DNA from: Bacillus litorisediminis
GTDB lineage: Bacteria > Bacillota > Bacilli > Bacillales > JC228
DNA length: 64,000 nt
Assembly (NCBI RefSeq): GCF_022808645.1
Contig: NZ_JAKZKT010000012.1
Location: forward strand, 1 to 64,000
Direction: 5' to 3'
The notes under the pieces were generated by a model. That model made no database searches and was not told where the DNA came from. It was given only the letters and a program-made list of their open reading frames with translations. Shown here in pieces: positions 50,747-60,006 of the stretch. The translations under genes were made by a program, and so were the position numbers. The first letter of the stretch is position 1. Each line of letters starts with the position of its first letter.

Positions 50747-51405
50747 GCCTTAATCCCTTCTTTCATAGAAAGATACTCATCTAATCCTTTTTTGCGTAGA
50801 AGGCAGGCGGGACAGGTACCGCAGCCATCTGCAATGATCCCGTTGTAACAGGTCAAAGTTTTATTCCGTATATAATCCAAAACACCTAGTTGATCCGCTA
50901 ATTTCCAAGTTTCTGCTTTATTTAACCACATTAATGGAGTATGGATAACAAACTGATAGTCCATCGCTAAATTAAGCGTGACATTCAATGATTTAATAAA
51001 AACATCACGACAATCAGGATACCCGCTAAAATCTGTTTCACATACACCCGTAATAATGTGGCGCGCCCCTGACTGTTTCGCTAAAATCGCCGCAAAAGAT
51101 AAAAAGAGAAGGTTTCTTCCGTCAACAAATGTTGTCGGAAGTTCTCCATCTTTTTGTTCAATTTGAATATTATCCCGAGTTAAGGCATTGGGAGCCAATT
51201 GATTCAGTAATGACATATCCAAAATCGTATGTTTGATCATAAGTTCACGGGCGATACTTTCAGCTACTTCAATTTCAAGCCTGTGCCGCTGATTGTAATT
51301 AAAAGTAACAGCTTCAACTTCCTTAAAATGTTTAATCGCCCAATAAAGACAAGTTGTACTGTCCTGACCGCCGCTAAACACAACAACTGCTTTTTCATTT
51401 TCCAT
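50743..51405 (-). CDS. queC: 7-cyano-7-deazaguanine synthase
   Basis: A 220-residue ATP-dependent amidotransfer-like ligase of the PP-loop family making preQ0 from 7-carboxy-7-deazaguanine. Visible: the PP-loop [16 protein letters not shown] (near 8-23), [29 protein letters not shown] and the zinc site [20 protein letters not shown] (C, CxxC, C). Two in-frame start codons just upstream (GTG 51417, ATG 51414) are possible; ATG 51405 is preferred since GGTGATG lies seven bases away. First gene of queCDE, downstream of a preQ1-I riboswitch and its terminator. queF, the last gene of the usual queCDEF operon, is not in the window. Confidence 0.92.
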   Translation of the reverse strand: MENEKAVVVFSGGQDSTTCLYWAIKHFKEVEAVTFNYNQRHRLEIEVAESIARELMIKHTILDMSLLNQLAPNALTRDNIQIEQKDGELPTTFVDGRNLLFLSFAAILAKQSGARHIITGVCETDFSGYPDCRDVFIKSLNVTLNLAMDYQFVIHTPLMWLNKAETWKLADQLGVLDYIRNKTLTCYNGIIADGCGTCPACLLRKKGLDEYLSMKEGIKA

Positions 51406-51465
51406 TTTTTTCATCACCTTTCATCTGTTTGAAGAAAGAGATGAGGCTAGAACCCTATGAGACAA

Positions 51466-51522
51466 ACAAAAAAGGAGTCTAAACCCCGCCTCCAGAACTA
51501 ATTGGCGAGAGTCAGACTCCTT
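51466..51522 (-). terminator. preQ1 riboswitch terminator before queC
   Basis: On the minus strand AAGGAGTCT, a loop of about 39 bases with an inner GC-rich segment, AGACTCCTT followed by TTTT. It lies between the preQ1 aptamer and queC and is the likely switch that stops transcription when preQ1 is bound. Confidence 0.85.
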
Positions 51523-51540
51523 AAAAGTCAGCCTCAGTCA

Positions 51541-51577
51541 TTAGTTTTTTATAGAGGGTTAAGCTAGAACCTCTCCC
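51541..51577 (-). promoter_or_regulatory. preQ1-I riboswitch
   Basis: On the minus strand GAGAGGTTCTAGCTTA, ACCCTCTATAAAAAACTAA: the AGAGG/CCTCT stem P1, the GGTTCTAGC loop that binds preQ1 and the A-rich 3' tail ending in CTAA that forms the pseudoknot. Preceded by a promoter (TGATATAGT) and followed by an intrinsic terminator. Confidence 0.92.
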
Positions 51578-51608
51578 GCACAGCGTGCAGAATTTCTTCT
51601 TCATTTTT

Positions 51609-51646
51609 CAGAGATTACTATATCACATTATCATTTGATCCTCCAC
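51609..51646 (-). promoter_or_regulatory. Candidate promoter of the que operon
   Basis: TGATATAGT (extended -10; TATAGT at 51622-51617 on the minus strand); the -35 region is poor. The predicted start, near 51610, lies about 30 bases before the preQ1 aptamer. Confidence 0.45.
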
Positions 51647-51793
51647 ATTATTATTTACTAAAGTCTTATTGTAGAAAATAACTGAATTTTCCGCCTATAA
51701 GTGCATGATATTTGTTTAAAATTCACATAGTTTTAATTTTCCGAAAATTATAAAGTGATAGTAAGGAATGATTTTGGGGAAGGATGAGGGTTA

Positions 51794-52966
51794 TTGCCAT
51801 TTCAAGCGAAAAAAATGGGGAAGATTCCGCCCTATATGTTTGCCGAGTTCGCCAGGAAAAAAGCAGAAATGACGAAAGCTGGGATTGATGTCATTGATTT
51901 AGGAATTGGGGATCCGGACTTACCAACTCCTGACCATATTGTCGATAAGCTGGTTGAAGAAGTGCGCAAACCGGAAAATTCAAAGTATCCAAGTTTTGTA
52001 GGACACATCGAATTTCGCAAGGCTGTAGCAAACTTTTATAAGCGGCAATTTAATGTGGAGTTAGATCCGGAAACGGAGGTATTGGCCTTAATTGGTTCCA
52101 AAGAAGGATTAGCACACATTGTACCAACACTGATTGATCCGGGAGACACCGTATTGATTCCAGACCCCGGATATCCTCCATATCGAATGGCGACTTATTT
52201 AGCTGAAGGTACTGTCTATTATATGCCTTTGAAAGAGGAGAATCATTTCAAGCCTGTCTTTGCTGATATTCCAGAAGAGGTATTAACAGCCTCAAAGCTC
52301 ATGTTTTTAAATTATCCTGGCAATCCGACAGCTGCAACTGTTGATTTAACGTTTTTTAAAGAGGCGGTGAGCTTTGCTAAGTCCCACCAGATTGTCATTG
52401 CGCATGATTCTGCCTATAACATGGTCACGTTTCAAGGGTACCAGGCTCCAAGTATTTTACAAGTGGAAGGGGCCAAGGAGATTGCAGTTGAGTTCGGTTC
52501 CCTATCGAAAACTTATAGCATGACAGGCTACCGAATTGGCTATGCAGTCGGAAATAAAGAAGTCATTCAATCTCTGTCTGTTTATAAAAACAACACAGAT
52601 ACCGGACAATTCACCCCCATTCAATTAGCAGCAGCCTACGCTTTAAATGGTGATCAAAGCTGCGTCCAAAAACATAATGACATCTACTGGGAACGGATGA
52701 AGGCGATGATCGATGGGTTAAAGGCGATTGGTATTTTTGCAGAGCAGCCGAAAGGATCATTTTTTATCTGGGCTAAGACACCAAAAGGCTACTCATCTAA
52801 TGAATTTGCTCAAAAAGTGTTAGATCAGAGCGGGGTCATTATTACTCCGGGAAATGCTTTTGGGCCATCAGGAGAGGGGTATTTTCGAATTTCCCTTTCC
52901 CTGCCAAATGAACGGTTATATGAAGCCATTGAAAGAATGAAAAATAATATTTCTTTATCTAAATAA
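51794..52966 (+). CDS. PLP-dependent class I aminotransferase (LL-diaminopimelate aminotransferase-like)
   Basis: A 390-residue fold-type I aminotransferase. Seen: IDLGIGDPDLPTPDHIV (near 35-50), IGSKEGLAH, FLNYPGNPTAA (Asn that contacts PLP, near 173), the Asp and Tyr in IAHDSAYNMV (near 202-208), the PLP lysine in GSLSKTYSMTGYRIGYAVG (near 232) and RISLSLP (substrate Arg near 371). Closest to the DapL/MalY-independent aminotransferases annotated as LL-DAP aminotransferase. With an aldehyde dehydrogenase 19 bases downstream it probably deaminates an omega-amino or diamino compound whose aldehyde is then oxidised; the family range makes this an inference. Start TTG at 51794 after GGGGAAGGATGAGGG. 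Confidence 0.83.
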   Translation: MPFQAKKMGKIPPYMFAEFARKKAEMTKAGIDVIDLGIGDPDLPTPDHIVDKLVEEVRKPENSKYPSFVGHIEFRKAVANFYKRQFNVELDPETEVLALIGSKEGLAHIVPTLIDPGDTVLIPDPGYPPYRMATYLAEGTVYYMPLKEENHFKPVFADIPEEVLTASKLMFLNYPGNPTAATVDLTFFKEAVSFAKSHQIVIAHDSAYNMVTFQGYQAPSILQVEGAKEIAVEFGSLSKTYSMTGYRIGYAVGNKEVIQSLSVYKNNTDTGQFTPIQLAAAYALNGDQSCVQKHNDIYWERMKAMIDGLKAIGIFAEQPKGSFFIWAKTPKGYSSNEFAQKVLDQSGVIITPGNAFGPSGEGYFRISLSLPNERLYEAIERMKNNISLSK

Positions 52967-52985
52967 AGGGAGAGGAGAATGAAAG

Positions 52986-54521
52986 ATGAGTAATCAAACA
53001 GGTACACAAACAGGTACCTTTGTCCAAAATCAGGGCTATCCGAAAAAATATTTGAACTATATTAATGGGGAATGGGTGCCATCGGTTTCCGGAAAATTTA
53101 CTGTTAACATCAATCCTGCCAACGGTGAAGTACTTGGTGAAGTTCCTCAATCTACCAAAGAAGATGTCAATCTTGCTGTCGCAGCAGCGAAGGCAGCACA
53201 AAAGTCTTGGCGTCTTGTTCCTGCCCCGGAAAGAGCCGAAATTCTTTTTGAGGTAGGCAGATTATTAAAAGAAAGAAAGGAATATTTAGCTCAAATATTA
53301 ACTACCGAAATGGGGAAAGTCATTGCGGAAGGCCGCGGTGAAGTGCAAGAAGCAATTGATATGGCTTACTACATGGCTGGAGAGGGCAGGCGACTTTTCG
53401 GTGATACCGTTCCTTCAGAGCTGAGGAATAAGTTTGCGATGAGTGTGCGGGTACCGGTTGGTGTTGCAGGACTCATCACACCTTGGAACTTCCCGATTGC
53501 TATTGCTTCATGGAAATCCCTCCCTGCTTTAGTGGCTGGAAATGCGGTAGTCTGGAAGCCTGCATCAGAAACCCCTTTTATGGCAGCTGAATTTGTCAAA
53601 ATTTATGAAGAAGCTGGACTGCCAAAAGGACTGATCAATCTTGTGTTTGGAAGCGGCGGGGTAGTCGGGAATGCCATTGTAGATCACCCGGACGTTGACA
53701 TTGTTTCTTTTACAGGCTCCAATGAGGTAGGGCGCAAAATTAATGAACGGGCTGGCGGGCTGCTCAAACGTACTTCACTCGAAATGGGAGGAAAAAATGC
53801 AGTAACGGTTATGGAAGATGCTGATCTTGATTTGGCAGTTGACGGCATTGTATGGAGTGCATTTGGAACTGCTGGTCAAAGATGTACTGCTTGCAGCCGG
53901 ATTATCGTTCATCAAGCCGTAAAAGAAGAATTGGAACAAAAGCTGTTAGAAAGAATTGCAAAATTAAAAGTCGGAAATGGATTAGATGAGTCTGTTGATG
54001 TGGGACCTGTGATTAATCGGTCTGCCCTCGAAAAAATAGACGAATACGTAAAAATTGGTTTGAAAGAAGGAGCCAAGCTTCTTTGCGGAGGTGAAATTTT
54101 ATCTCATGGAGAATTGGCGAAAGGTCATTACTATGCGCCAACCCTCTTTACTGACGTGAAGCCTTCTATGACGATTGCCCAAGAAGAAATATTTGGACCT
54201 GTCACTTCCATCATCCCAGTTAATAGCTTAGAGGAAGCTATCGAAGTAAATAACGGCGTAGAGTTTGGTCTATCGAGCTCGATTTTCTCCCGTGATGTGA
54301 ATCGTGTCTTCCGGGCAATGCGAGATTTAGACACAGGAATCGTCTATGTAAATGCAGGCACAACTGGTGCTGAAATCCATCTCCCATTTGGAGGAACAAA
54401 AGGAACCGGAAATGGCCATCGCGATTCAGGCGTAGCCGCGCTTGACGTCTTTACTGAATGGAAATCAGTCTATGTTGATTACAGCGGAACGCTGCAAAGA
54501 GCACAGATTGATAATAAATAA
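52986..54521 (+). CDS. Aldehyde dehydrogenase (alpha-aminoadipate semialdehyde-like)
   Basis: A 511-residue NAD(P)-dependent aldehyde dehydrogenase. Visible: YINGEWVPSVSG, ITPWNFPIAI with oxyanion Asn (near 167), FTGSNEVG, catalytic Glu in LEMGGKNAV (near 264), catalytic Cys in GQRCTACSR (near 299), EIFGPVTSII, and NAGTTGAEIHLPFGGTKGTGNGH-type end (segments quoted separately: NAGTTGAEIHLPFGG; GTGNGHRDSG). The C-terminal TTGAEIHLPFGGTKGTGNG is that of the piperideine-6-carboxylate/alpha-aminoadipic semialdehyde dehydrogenases. Together with the upstream aminotransferase it may degrade lysine or another diamine. GGAGAGGAGAATGAAAG precedes the ATG. Its stop meets a hairpin that terminates the convergent regulator gene. 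Confidence 0.85.
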   Translation: MSNQTGTQTGTFVQNQGYPKKYLNYINGEWVPSVSGKFTVNINPANGEVLGEVPQSTKEDVNLAVAAAKAAQKSWRLVPAPERAEILFEVGRLLKERKEYLAQILTTEMGKVIAEGRGEVQEAIDMAYYMAGEGRRLFGDTVPSELRNKFAMSVRVPVGVAGLITPWNFPIAIASWKSLPALVAGNAVVWKPASETPFMAAEFVKIYEEAGLPKGLINLVFGSGGVVGNAIVDHPDVDIVSFTGSNEVGRKINERAGGLLKRTSLEMGGKNAVTVMEDADLDLAVDGIVWSAFGTAGQRCTACSRIIVHQAVKEELEQKLLERIAKLKVGNGLDESVDVGPVINRSALEKIDEYVKIGLKEGAKLLCGGEILSHGELAKGHYYAPTLFTDVKPSMTIAQEEIFGPVTSIIPVNSLEEAIEVNNGVEFGLSSSIFSRDVNRVFRAMRDLDTGIVYVNAGTTGAEIHLPFGGTKGTGNGHRDSGVAALDVFTEWKSVYVDYSGTLQRAQIDNK

Positions 54522-54523
54522 AA

Positions 54524-54546
54524 GTGAGGGGATCTGCCCCCCTCAC
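54524..54546 (-). terminator. Terminator of the CdaR/PucR-like regulator gene
   Basis: GTGAGGGG, loop, CCCCCTCAC on the plus strand; read on the minus strand the stem is followed by TTTTATTT, so it stops the gene that ends at 54556. Confidence 0.75.
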
Positions 54547-54555
54547 ACCAATTCA

Positions 54556-55761
54556 TCACTTTTTAGATTCTTCATAGCACTGAATGGCCGTATAGAGCAG
54601 CATACAATGTTCAAAATTACTGGTATCCAATGTAGTTAATTCATTAATTTTCTCAAGCCGGTAAATTAGGGTATTGCGATGGATAAACAAATGTCTCGAA
54701 GCTACACTCATATTCATATTGTATTTGCAAAAGGCTGTAAACGTATGAGCAAGGACCTCATAATTGTCTTGTTTAATCAACGGTTTGACGAGCTTTAATA
54801 ATTTGTTTTTATACTCATTGGATAGTTCATTAGGCAGCAATCTAAATAAGGTTTCTAATTCATTATAAAAATAGACTGTATTCTTCTGTTCAGATTTAGA
54901 GAAAATCGCCAACGCTTTTTTTGCATTACTGTAGGATTCAGCCACACCTTTGATCCCTGAATTGATATCACCGACAGCCATAGATGCGGAAACATTATAT
55001 TTCGTTTCTAAAAAAGTATTTAGCCTTTCCAGCTTTTCACTCAAGTTTTCTTTTAAAAGGGTAAAGGCATGTTCCGTTGATAGTGATTTAATTATAATAA
55101 ACCTTTCTATATTTAAAGAAGAAATAATATCGTTTTTTGATTCGTGAAAGAGTAAATGAAGAAAATCCAAGACCTCTCTTTGAAAATGCTGGAGAGGGAA
55201 GCTGCTGGTTAACGGCTCCTGATTTGGATTGTCAGAAGAAATGTTTTGTGAAAGTGAATGGATGTCTACCAGTATACAAACTTTATTTGTTTCTAACTCA
55301 TATTCAAGCATTTTTGCATATTGTTCAATATGGTCGACATCATCATTTTCTTTATAATGGATCATTTGATGAACAAATACTTCAATCATTTTTTCCTTGA
55401 GGTCAGTCATTTCTTTACGAAAAGCTTCCTGACACATCATCTCAACATGATTTTTCACAAGCTGGACATATTTTTCGACTTCACGGGGTTCACCGACAAT
55501 CCCAAGCACACCAATTACATTATTATTGAATTTTAAAGGGACTGAAATACCAGGAAGAATTTTTTGTTCCACCTCGTTTTTGCAATCTACCATTCTATCA
55601 TTTTTGATTACATCTAAGGATGGTTTGTGAAATAAACCGATTCTGCTTTTATCCGTAGAACCAATGATGTAGCCTTCATTGTCGGTAATACTGATTGCAA
55701 ATTGTAATACTTCACTAGTCTTTTCAGCAATGTCCTGAGCGATATGTTCAAGAATCTTCAT
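54556..55761 (-). CDS. CdaR/PucR-type transcriptional activator
   Basis: A 401-residue regulator with an N-terminal putative sugar-diacid recognition domain (residues about 1-135: MKILEHIAQDIAEKTSEVLQ, ISITDNEGYIIGSTDKSRIG), a middle GGDEF-like domain (about 240-300) and a C-terminal PucR-type HTH (SVASRHLFIHRNTLIYRLEKI, near 360-385). The gene is divergent from a Rieske oxygenase pseudogene and convergent with the aldehyde dehydrogenase gene; it is the only regulator of the 51.8-64 kb island. Its ligand is unknown; relatives respond to diacids or purine breakdown products. The start ATG has GGAAGGTTGTA upstream. Confidence 0.82.
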   Translation of the reverse strand: MKILEHIAQDIAEKTSEVLQFAISITDNEGYIIGSTDKSRIGLFHKPSLDVIKNDRMVDCKNEVEQKILPGISVPLKFNNNVIGVLGIVGEPREVEKYVQLVKNHVEMMCQEAFRKEMTDLKEKMIEVFVHQMIHYKENDDVDHIEQYAKMLEYELETNKVCILVDIHSLSQNISSDNPNQEPLTSSFPLQHFQREVLDFLHLLFHESKNDIISSLNIERFIIIKSLSTEHAFTLLKENLSEKLERLNTFLETKYNVSASMAVGDINSGIKGVAESYSNAKKALAIFSKSEQKNTVYFYNELETLFRLLPNELSNEYKNKLLKLVKPLIKQDNYEVLAHTFTAFCKYNMNMSVASRHLFIHRNTLIYRLEKINELTTLDTSNFEHCMLLYTAIQCYEESKK

Positions 55762-55952
55762 TACAACCTTCCTTTCTATTTAGATCGGTAAGACAGTTGC
55801 CACACGTAATTAAAGGATGTAAGAATCACTACCAATATTAACAGTTTTTAGTCAATTTGCACATATAGTTTTTAGAATATTATAAATTTACCGTTATCTT
55901 GTTGTTGCAGGACCAATAGTTTCTCCAATTTAACAAAAAGGAGGTTATGTAA

Positions 55953-57047
55953 ATGTCACAACCAGAAATTAGAGTCAGCGAAATCTTAAGTGAAGCGTAT
56001 ACGTTACCAGCATGTCTTTATCGGGATCCAGAGGTGTTAGAAGTTGAAAAAAGAGAAATATTTGCTAAGACATGGCAGTATGTCGGACATACAAGTCAGT
56101 TTAAAAAGCCAGGTGACTACTTAACTGCTGATGTCGTTGACCGGCCGATTATTGTTATGTATGGTCACGATGGAGAAATTCGCGCTTTCTATAATGTATG
56201 CAGTCACCGGGCTGCCAAGCTCGTTGAAGGTGAGGGAAATAAGTCGATCCTTACTTGTCCTTATCATGCTTGGACTTATCGGTTGGATGGTTCTCTTCAT
56301 CGCGCACCGAATATGAACGGAGCAGAAAATTTTAATCCCGATGATTTTTGTTTAAAGAAGGTAAAGCTGGAAATTTTCGAGTCGTTTATCTTTGTTAATT
56401 TGGATGAAAATGCCCAATCTATGAGGACTTTATTTCCTAACCTTTTCGAACACGTGAGGAAATATAATTTGGAAAATTTCAAAAGAGTTCGTGTAAAGGA
56501 AACGATATGCAGGTCTAATTGGAAGGTAGGAATTGATAATTATTTGGAATGCGACCACTGTTCAATCGTTCACAAATCATTGGTTTCCAAACTTGATATG
56601 AAACAATACGAAATGAAAATTTATGAAAACTAATCCTATCAGGGCACCCCTTTAAAAGGGGTTAGTGGAGACTTTAGTTTAGGCCAAGGAGGAAGATACT
56701 ACTGGTTATATCCAAATACATGGTTTTCGTTCGATCCAGGACCTGCTAATTTATCGATTCATCAATCTATCCCGATTGACTACCATACAACCAAATATGT
56801 ATATACCACATTCTTCATGACTGATCAGTTAACCAAAGAAGAGGAAGAGTTAATGGCAATTGATGAATTAGTACGAAAAGAGGATTTAGAAATTTGTGAG
56901 GTGGTTCAAAAGGGGATTGAATCAGGAGCGTATACACAAGGAAGATTTTCTCTTACAGAAAATTGCGTTCATCATTTTCAATTACGCATCCAAAAAGATC
57001 TTGCATCTATTTTTCCCAAGCTTCCTGTAGACTCTCCATCTATTTAA
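55953..57047 (+). pseudogene. Rieske-type ring-hydroxylating oxygenase alpha subunit gene with one premature stop
   Basis: The frame from ATG 55953 (GGAGG six bases or so upstream) reads as a Rieske oxygenase: Rieske cluster CSHRAAKLVEGEG and TCPYHAWTYRL (CxH...CxxH, near 87-111), then the mononuclear iron site WKVGIDNYLECDHCSIVHKSL (near 190-210; motif ExxDHxxxxH seen as ECDHCSIVH). After KIYEN comes TAA (56631-56633), and the same frame continues SYQGTPLKG ... YYWLYPNTWFSFDPGP and a normal C-terminal domain to 57047; 364 codons in all. Only one base change is needed to restore it. The family resemblance is to carnitine/choline/glycine betaine-type monooxygenases (CntA/GbcA). Next gene, the permease, starts 91 bases on. 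Confidence 0.88.
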
Positions 57048-57137
57048 AACAAAGCAGTACAGCTTTAATTTTTATCACCTTTGTAAAAGCTTCCTGTTGG
57101 TTTAAAAATCATGATCTAGGAAGATGGGTGAAAAGTT

Positions 57138-58571
57138 ATGAGTAATAGTCAGGGTAATCAAACACAATTGCAGCGGTCCATGAAGAGCAGGCACTTATTT
57201 ATGCTTTCCTTAGGCGGTGTGATTGGAACCGGACTTTTTTTAGGTTCTGGTTATGCGATCGGTGAAGCAGGACCACTCGGTGCGATTTTAGCTTATCTTG
57301 TTGGCGGACTTCTTATGTATTTGGCAATGGTTTGTTTAGGGGAGTTGTCTGTGATTATGCCAGTTTCGGGATCTTTTCAGGCTCATGCAGCTAAATTTAT
57401 TGGTCCCGCAACAGGTTTCGTCCTTGGTTGGGTCTATTGGTTAAGCTGGGCAATGTATGTTGGTCTTGAGTTTGTTGCGGCAGGGCTTCTCATGGAAAGG
57501 TGGTTTCCTGATGTCCCAGTATGGATATGGTGTGCGATATTTATCGTGCTTTTGTTCACGATTAACTCCTTAACAACGAGGAGCTTTGCTGAAACCGAAT
57601 ATTGGTTTGCGGGAATAAAGGTACTAGCCGTGATTCTTTTCATCGTCATTGGTTTAGCTGCCATCTTTGGATTATTAAATATGGAGTCACAGCCAGCGCC
57701 ATACCTTTCCAATTTTATCGGGGATGGATTATTTCCTGCAGGCATGACTGGGGTCTTCATTTCAATGATGACCGTAATTTACGCATTTCAGGGATCCGAA
57801 ATAATGGGAGTTGCTGCTGGTGAAACTGAAGAACCGCAAAAAAATATTCCAAAGGCAATTCGAAATATTGTAGTACGAGTTCTTTTGTTTTATGTTCTGG
57901 CCATTTTTGTATTATCAGCGATTGTTCCTTGGACAGAGGCAGGAGTTCTCGAAAGTCCATTTGTCACCGTATTTGATATGGTCGGTATTCCTTATGCTGC
58001 GGATATTATGAATTTTGTTATCTTAACAGCTATCCTATCAGTTGGTAATACAGGTCTATATGCTTGTACCCGGATTATGTATTCATTGTCTGAAAGTGGT
58101 ATGGCTCCATCCTTATTTAAAAAATTAAACAAACGCGGTGTTCCCGCTTATGCATTATTAGTTACATTGGCTTTTGCTTTATTATCACTCCTTACAAGCA
58201 TTGTTGCGGCTGATACGCTGTTTGTGGTTCTTCTTGCCGTAAGTGGAATCGGCGGAACACTGACTTGGATGGCCATTGCTTACGCACAATATCGTTTTCG
58301 CAGGCAATATATAAGAGATGGCGGCAAGGTGGAGGATCTAAAGTTTAGAGTTAGGCTTTTCCCGTTTGTTCCGATTCTTTGTATCGTAATGTGTCTGTTT
58401 ATTTTTGTCTTTACTGCGTTTGATCCAACCCAAAGAACATCCCTTTATTGGGGATTTGGATTCGTAGCAGCCTGCTACTTGTATTATTATCTTTGGTTCA
58501 CCAGAAGAAATGTTGAGCTTCCGATTAACTCAAATTCGAATGTCAATCTAGTTTCAGAAAAAGACAATTAA
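57138..58571 (+). CDS. APC-superfamily amino acid permease
   Basis: A 477-residue transporter with twelve predicted membrane helices. Seen: the first helix SLGGVIGTGLFLGSGYAIG (near 24-42), the consensus amphipathic segment GELSVIMPVSGSFQAHAAK, FQGSEIMGVAAGETEEPQKNIPKA (near 219-242) and VGNTGLYACTRIMYSLSESG (near 296-315), typical of AAT-family permeases for basic, neutral or S-methylmethionine-type substrates. GATGGGTGAAAAGTT precedes the ATG. Flanked by a broken Rieske oxygenase and a flavin amine oxidase; probably brings in the substrate of the island. Confidence 0.88.
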   Translation: MSNSQGNQTQLQRSMKSRHLFMLSLGGVIGTGLFLGSGYAIGEAGPLGAILAYLVGGLLMYLAMVCLGELSVIMPVSGSFQAHAAKFIGPATGFVLGWVYWLSWAMYVGLEFVAAGLLMERWFPDVPVWIWCAIFIVLLFTINSLTTRSFAETEYWFAGIKVLAVILFIVIGLAAIFGLLNMESQPAPYLSNFIGDGLFPAGMTGVFISMMTVIYAFQGSEIMGVAAGETEEPQKNIPKAIRNIVVRVLLFYVLAIFVLSAIVPWTEAGVLESPFVTVFDMVGIPYAADIMNFVILTAILSVGNTGLYACTRIMYSLSESGMAPSLFKKLNKRGVPAYALLVTLAFALLSLLTSIVAADTLFVVLLAVSGIGGTLTWMAIAYAQYRFRRQYIRDGGKVEDLKFRVRLFPFVPILCIVMCLFIFVFTAFDPTQRTSLYWGFGFVAACYLYYYLWFTRRNVELPINSNSNVNLVSEKDN

Positions 58572-58619
58572 TGTTTACCATTTTTCACCAATCAATTCTC
58601 AAAAAAAGGAGGGGGTCTT

Positions 58620-59963
58620 TTGAAAAGACGAAAAGAAAATGAATACGATGTTATCATAGTCGGCGGCGGATTTTCAGGATTAACGGCTGCACGTGAACTT
58701 CGTCTTCTTGGTCATAAAGTACTCGTTTTAGAAGCCCGCGATCGCCTTGGCGGCCGTACCTGGGTTGATCATCGCTTAAATTCGAACCTTGAAATGGGGG
58801 GTACCTACGTTCATTGGTACCAGCCCCATGTATGGACAGAAATTACACGTTACGGCTTAGAATTAGTTACCGCTCCAAAAGCAGAAAGAGTGTACTGGAT
58901 TGCAAACGGGGTCGCAAAGAGCGCTCCAATTGATGAATATAAAAAGATGTTAAAGAAAACGGTTGACCGGATGATGAGCGTCAGTAATGACTATTTGCCT
59001 TTACCATATGAGCCTCTTTCATCAGAAAAAATCCGAGAGATGGATAGCATCACTGCTGAACAATTTATGAAGGATTTTGGCTTAACTCAAGAGGAGTTTG
59101 ACATTTTACACGGCTGGGTCGCCTCAGACTTTTGCGGCTCACCGGCAGAAGGAGCAGCTACACAAATTTTCCGCTGGTGGGTGTTTTCACAAGGAAATTG
59201 GAATACACATAGCGCAATGATTTCGACATATCGATTAAAAGATGGTACTAAAGCTTTGATTGAAGCGATTGCAGCTGATGCAGATGCAGATATTAAACTT
59301 TCAACTGTTGTGAAAAGAGTCGTTCATGATCAAAATTCAGTGACAGTGACAGATCATAATGGTGCGGAATATCATTCTAAAGCGATCATCGTTACAGTTC
59401 CGCTTACTGTCCTACAAGATATTACCTTTGAACCTGCTCTTTCTTTGGAAAAACAAGCTGCTTCAAGGGAAGGGCAAACCTCAAAAGGAGTAAAAGTATG
59501 GGCAAGGGTAAAGGGTAAGCTAGAGCCATTTGATGCTCTTGCACCAGGTCAGTACCCGTTAAATTCTGTCCATTTAGACCGATATGTGGACGGAGACAGT
59601 ATTATCGTTGGGTTCGGTCCTAATGTAGAATGGTTAAATCCGAATAACCGAGAAGGTGTCGAAAAAGCCCTTCGTTATTGGATACCAGATATTGAAGTTA
59701 TTGAAAGCACCGGACACGATTGGGTTAATGACGAATTCTCGCGTGAAACTTGGCCAATGCTGAAGCCCAATCAGCTAACGCAATACTTTGAAGAATGGCA
59801 TAAACCAGAGAATGCGGTGTTTTTGGCAGGTTCAACCTATGCAAAAGGCTGGGCCAGCTTTATTGACGGTGCGATCGAAACTGGATTAACGGTTAGCAGA
59901 AAGGTTCATCAGCATCTGACAGGGGAACGTACGTTCAAAAGACAATTACCTGCTAGTAATTAA
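58620..59963 (+). CDS. Flavin-containing amine oxidase
   Basis: A 447-residue FAD-dependent amine oxidase. Visible: N-terminal dinucleotide motif VIIVGGGFSGLTAARELRLLG (near 11-31; quoted VIIVGGGFSGLTAA), VLEARDRLGGRTW (near 35-47), EMGGTYVHWYQ, middle YRLKDGTKALIEAI, and the C-terminal FAD contact VFLAGSTYAKGWASFIDGAIETG (quoted VFLAGSTYAKGW and FIDGAIETG). No Cys in the position used for covalent FAD in animal MAO. Likely oxidises a primary or secondary amine imported by the permease; the released aldehyde could go to the dehydrogenase at 52986. Start TTG at 58620 after AAAAAAGGAGGGGGTCT. Terminator 18 bases downstream. Confidence 0.85.
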   Translation: MKRRKENEYDVIIVGGGFSGLTAARELRLLGHKVLVLEARDRLGGRTWVDHRLNSNLEMGGTYVHWYQPHVWTEITRYGLELVTAPKAERVYWIANGVAKSAPIDEYKKMLKKTVDRMMSVSNDYLPLPYEPLSSEKIREMDSITAEQFMKDFGLTQEEFDILHGWVASDFCGSPAEGAATQIFRWWVFSQGNWNTHSAMISTYRLKDGTKALIEAIAADADADIKLSTVVKRVVHDQNSVTVTDHNGAEYHSKAIIVTVPLTVLQDITFEPALSLEKQAASREGQTSKGVKVWARVKGKLEPFDALAPGQYPLNSVHLDRYVDGDSIIVGFGPNVEWLNPNNREGVEKALRYWIPDIEVIESTGHDWVNDEFSRETWPMLKPNQLTQYFEEWHKPENAVFLAGSTYAKGWASFIDGAIETGLTVSRKVHQHLTGERTFKRQLPASN

Positions 59964-59980
59964 AAATGGATTTTTGGTGA

Positions 59981-60006
59981 AGTGTCCTCATTTGGGGACA
60001 CTTTTG
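59981..60006 (+). terminator. Terminator after the amine oxidase gene
   Basis: AGTGTCC, loop TCATTTGG, GGACACT followed by TTT. Confidence 0.75.
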
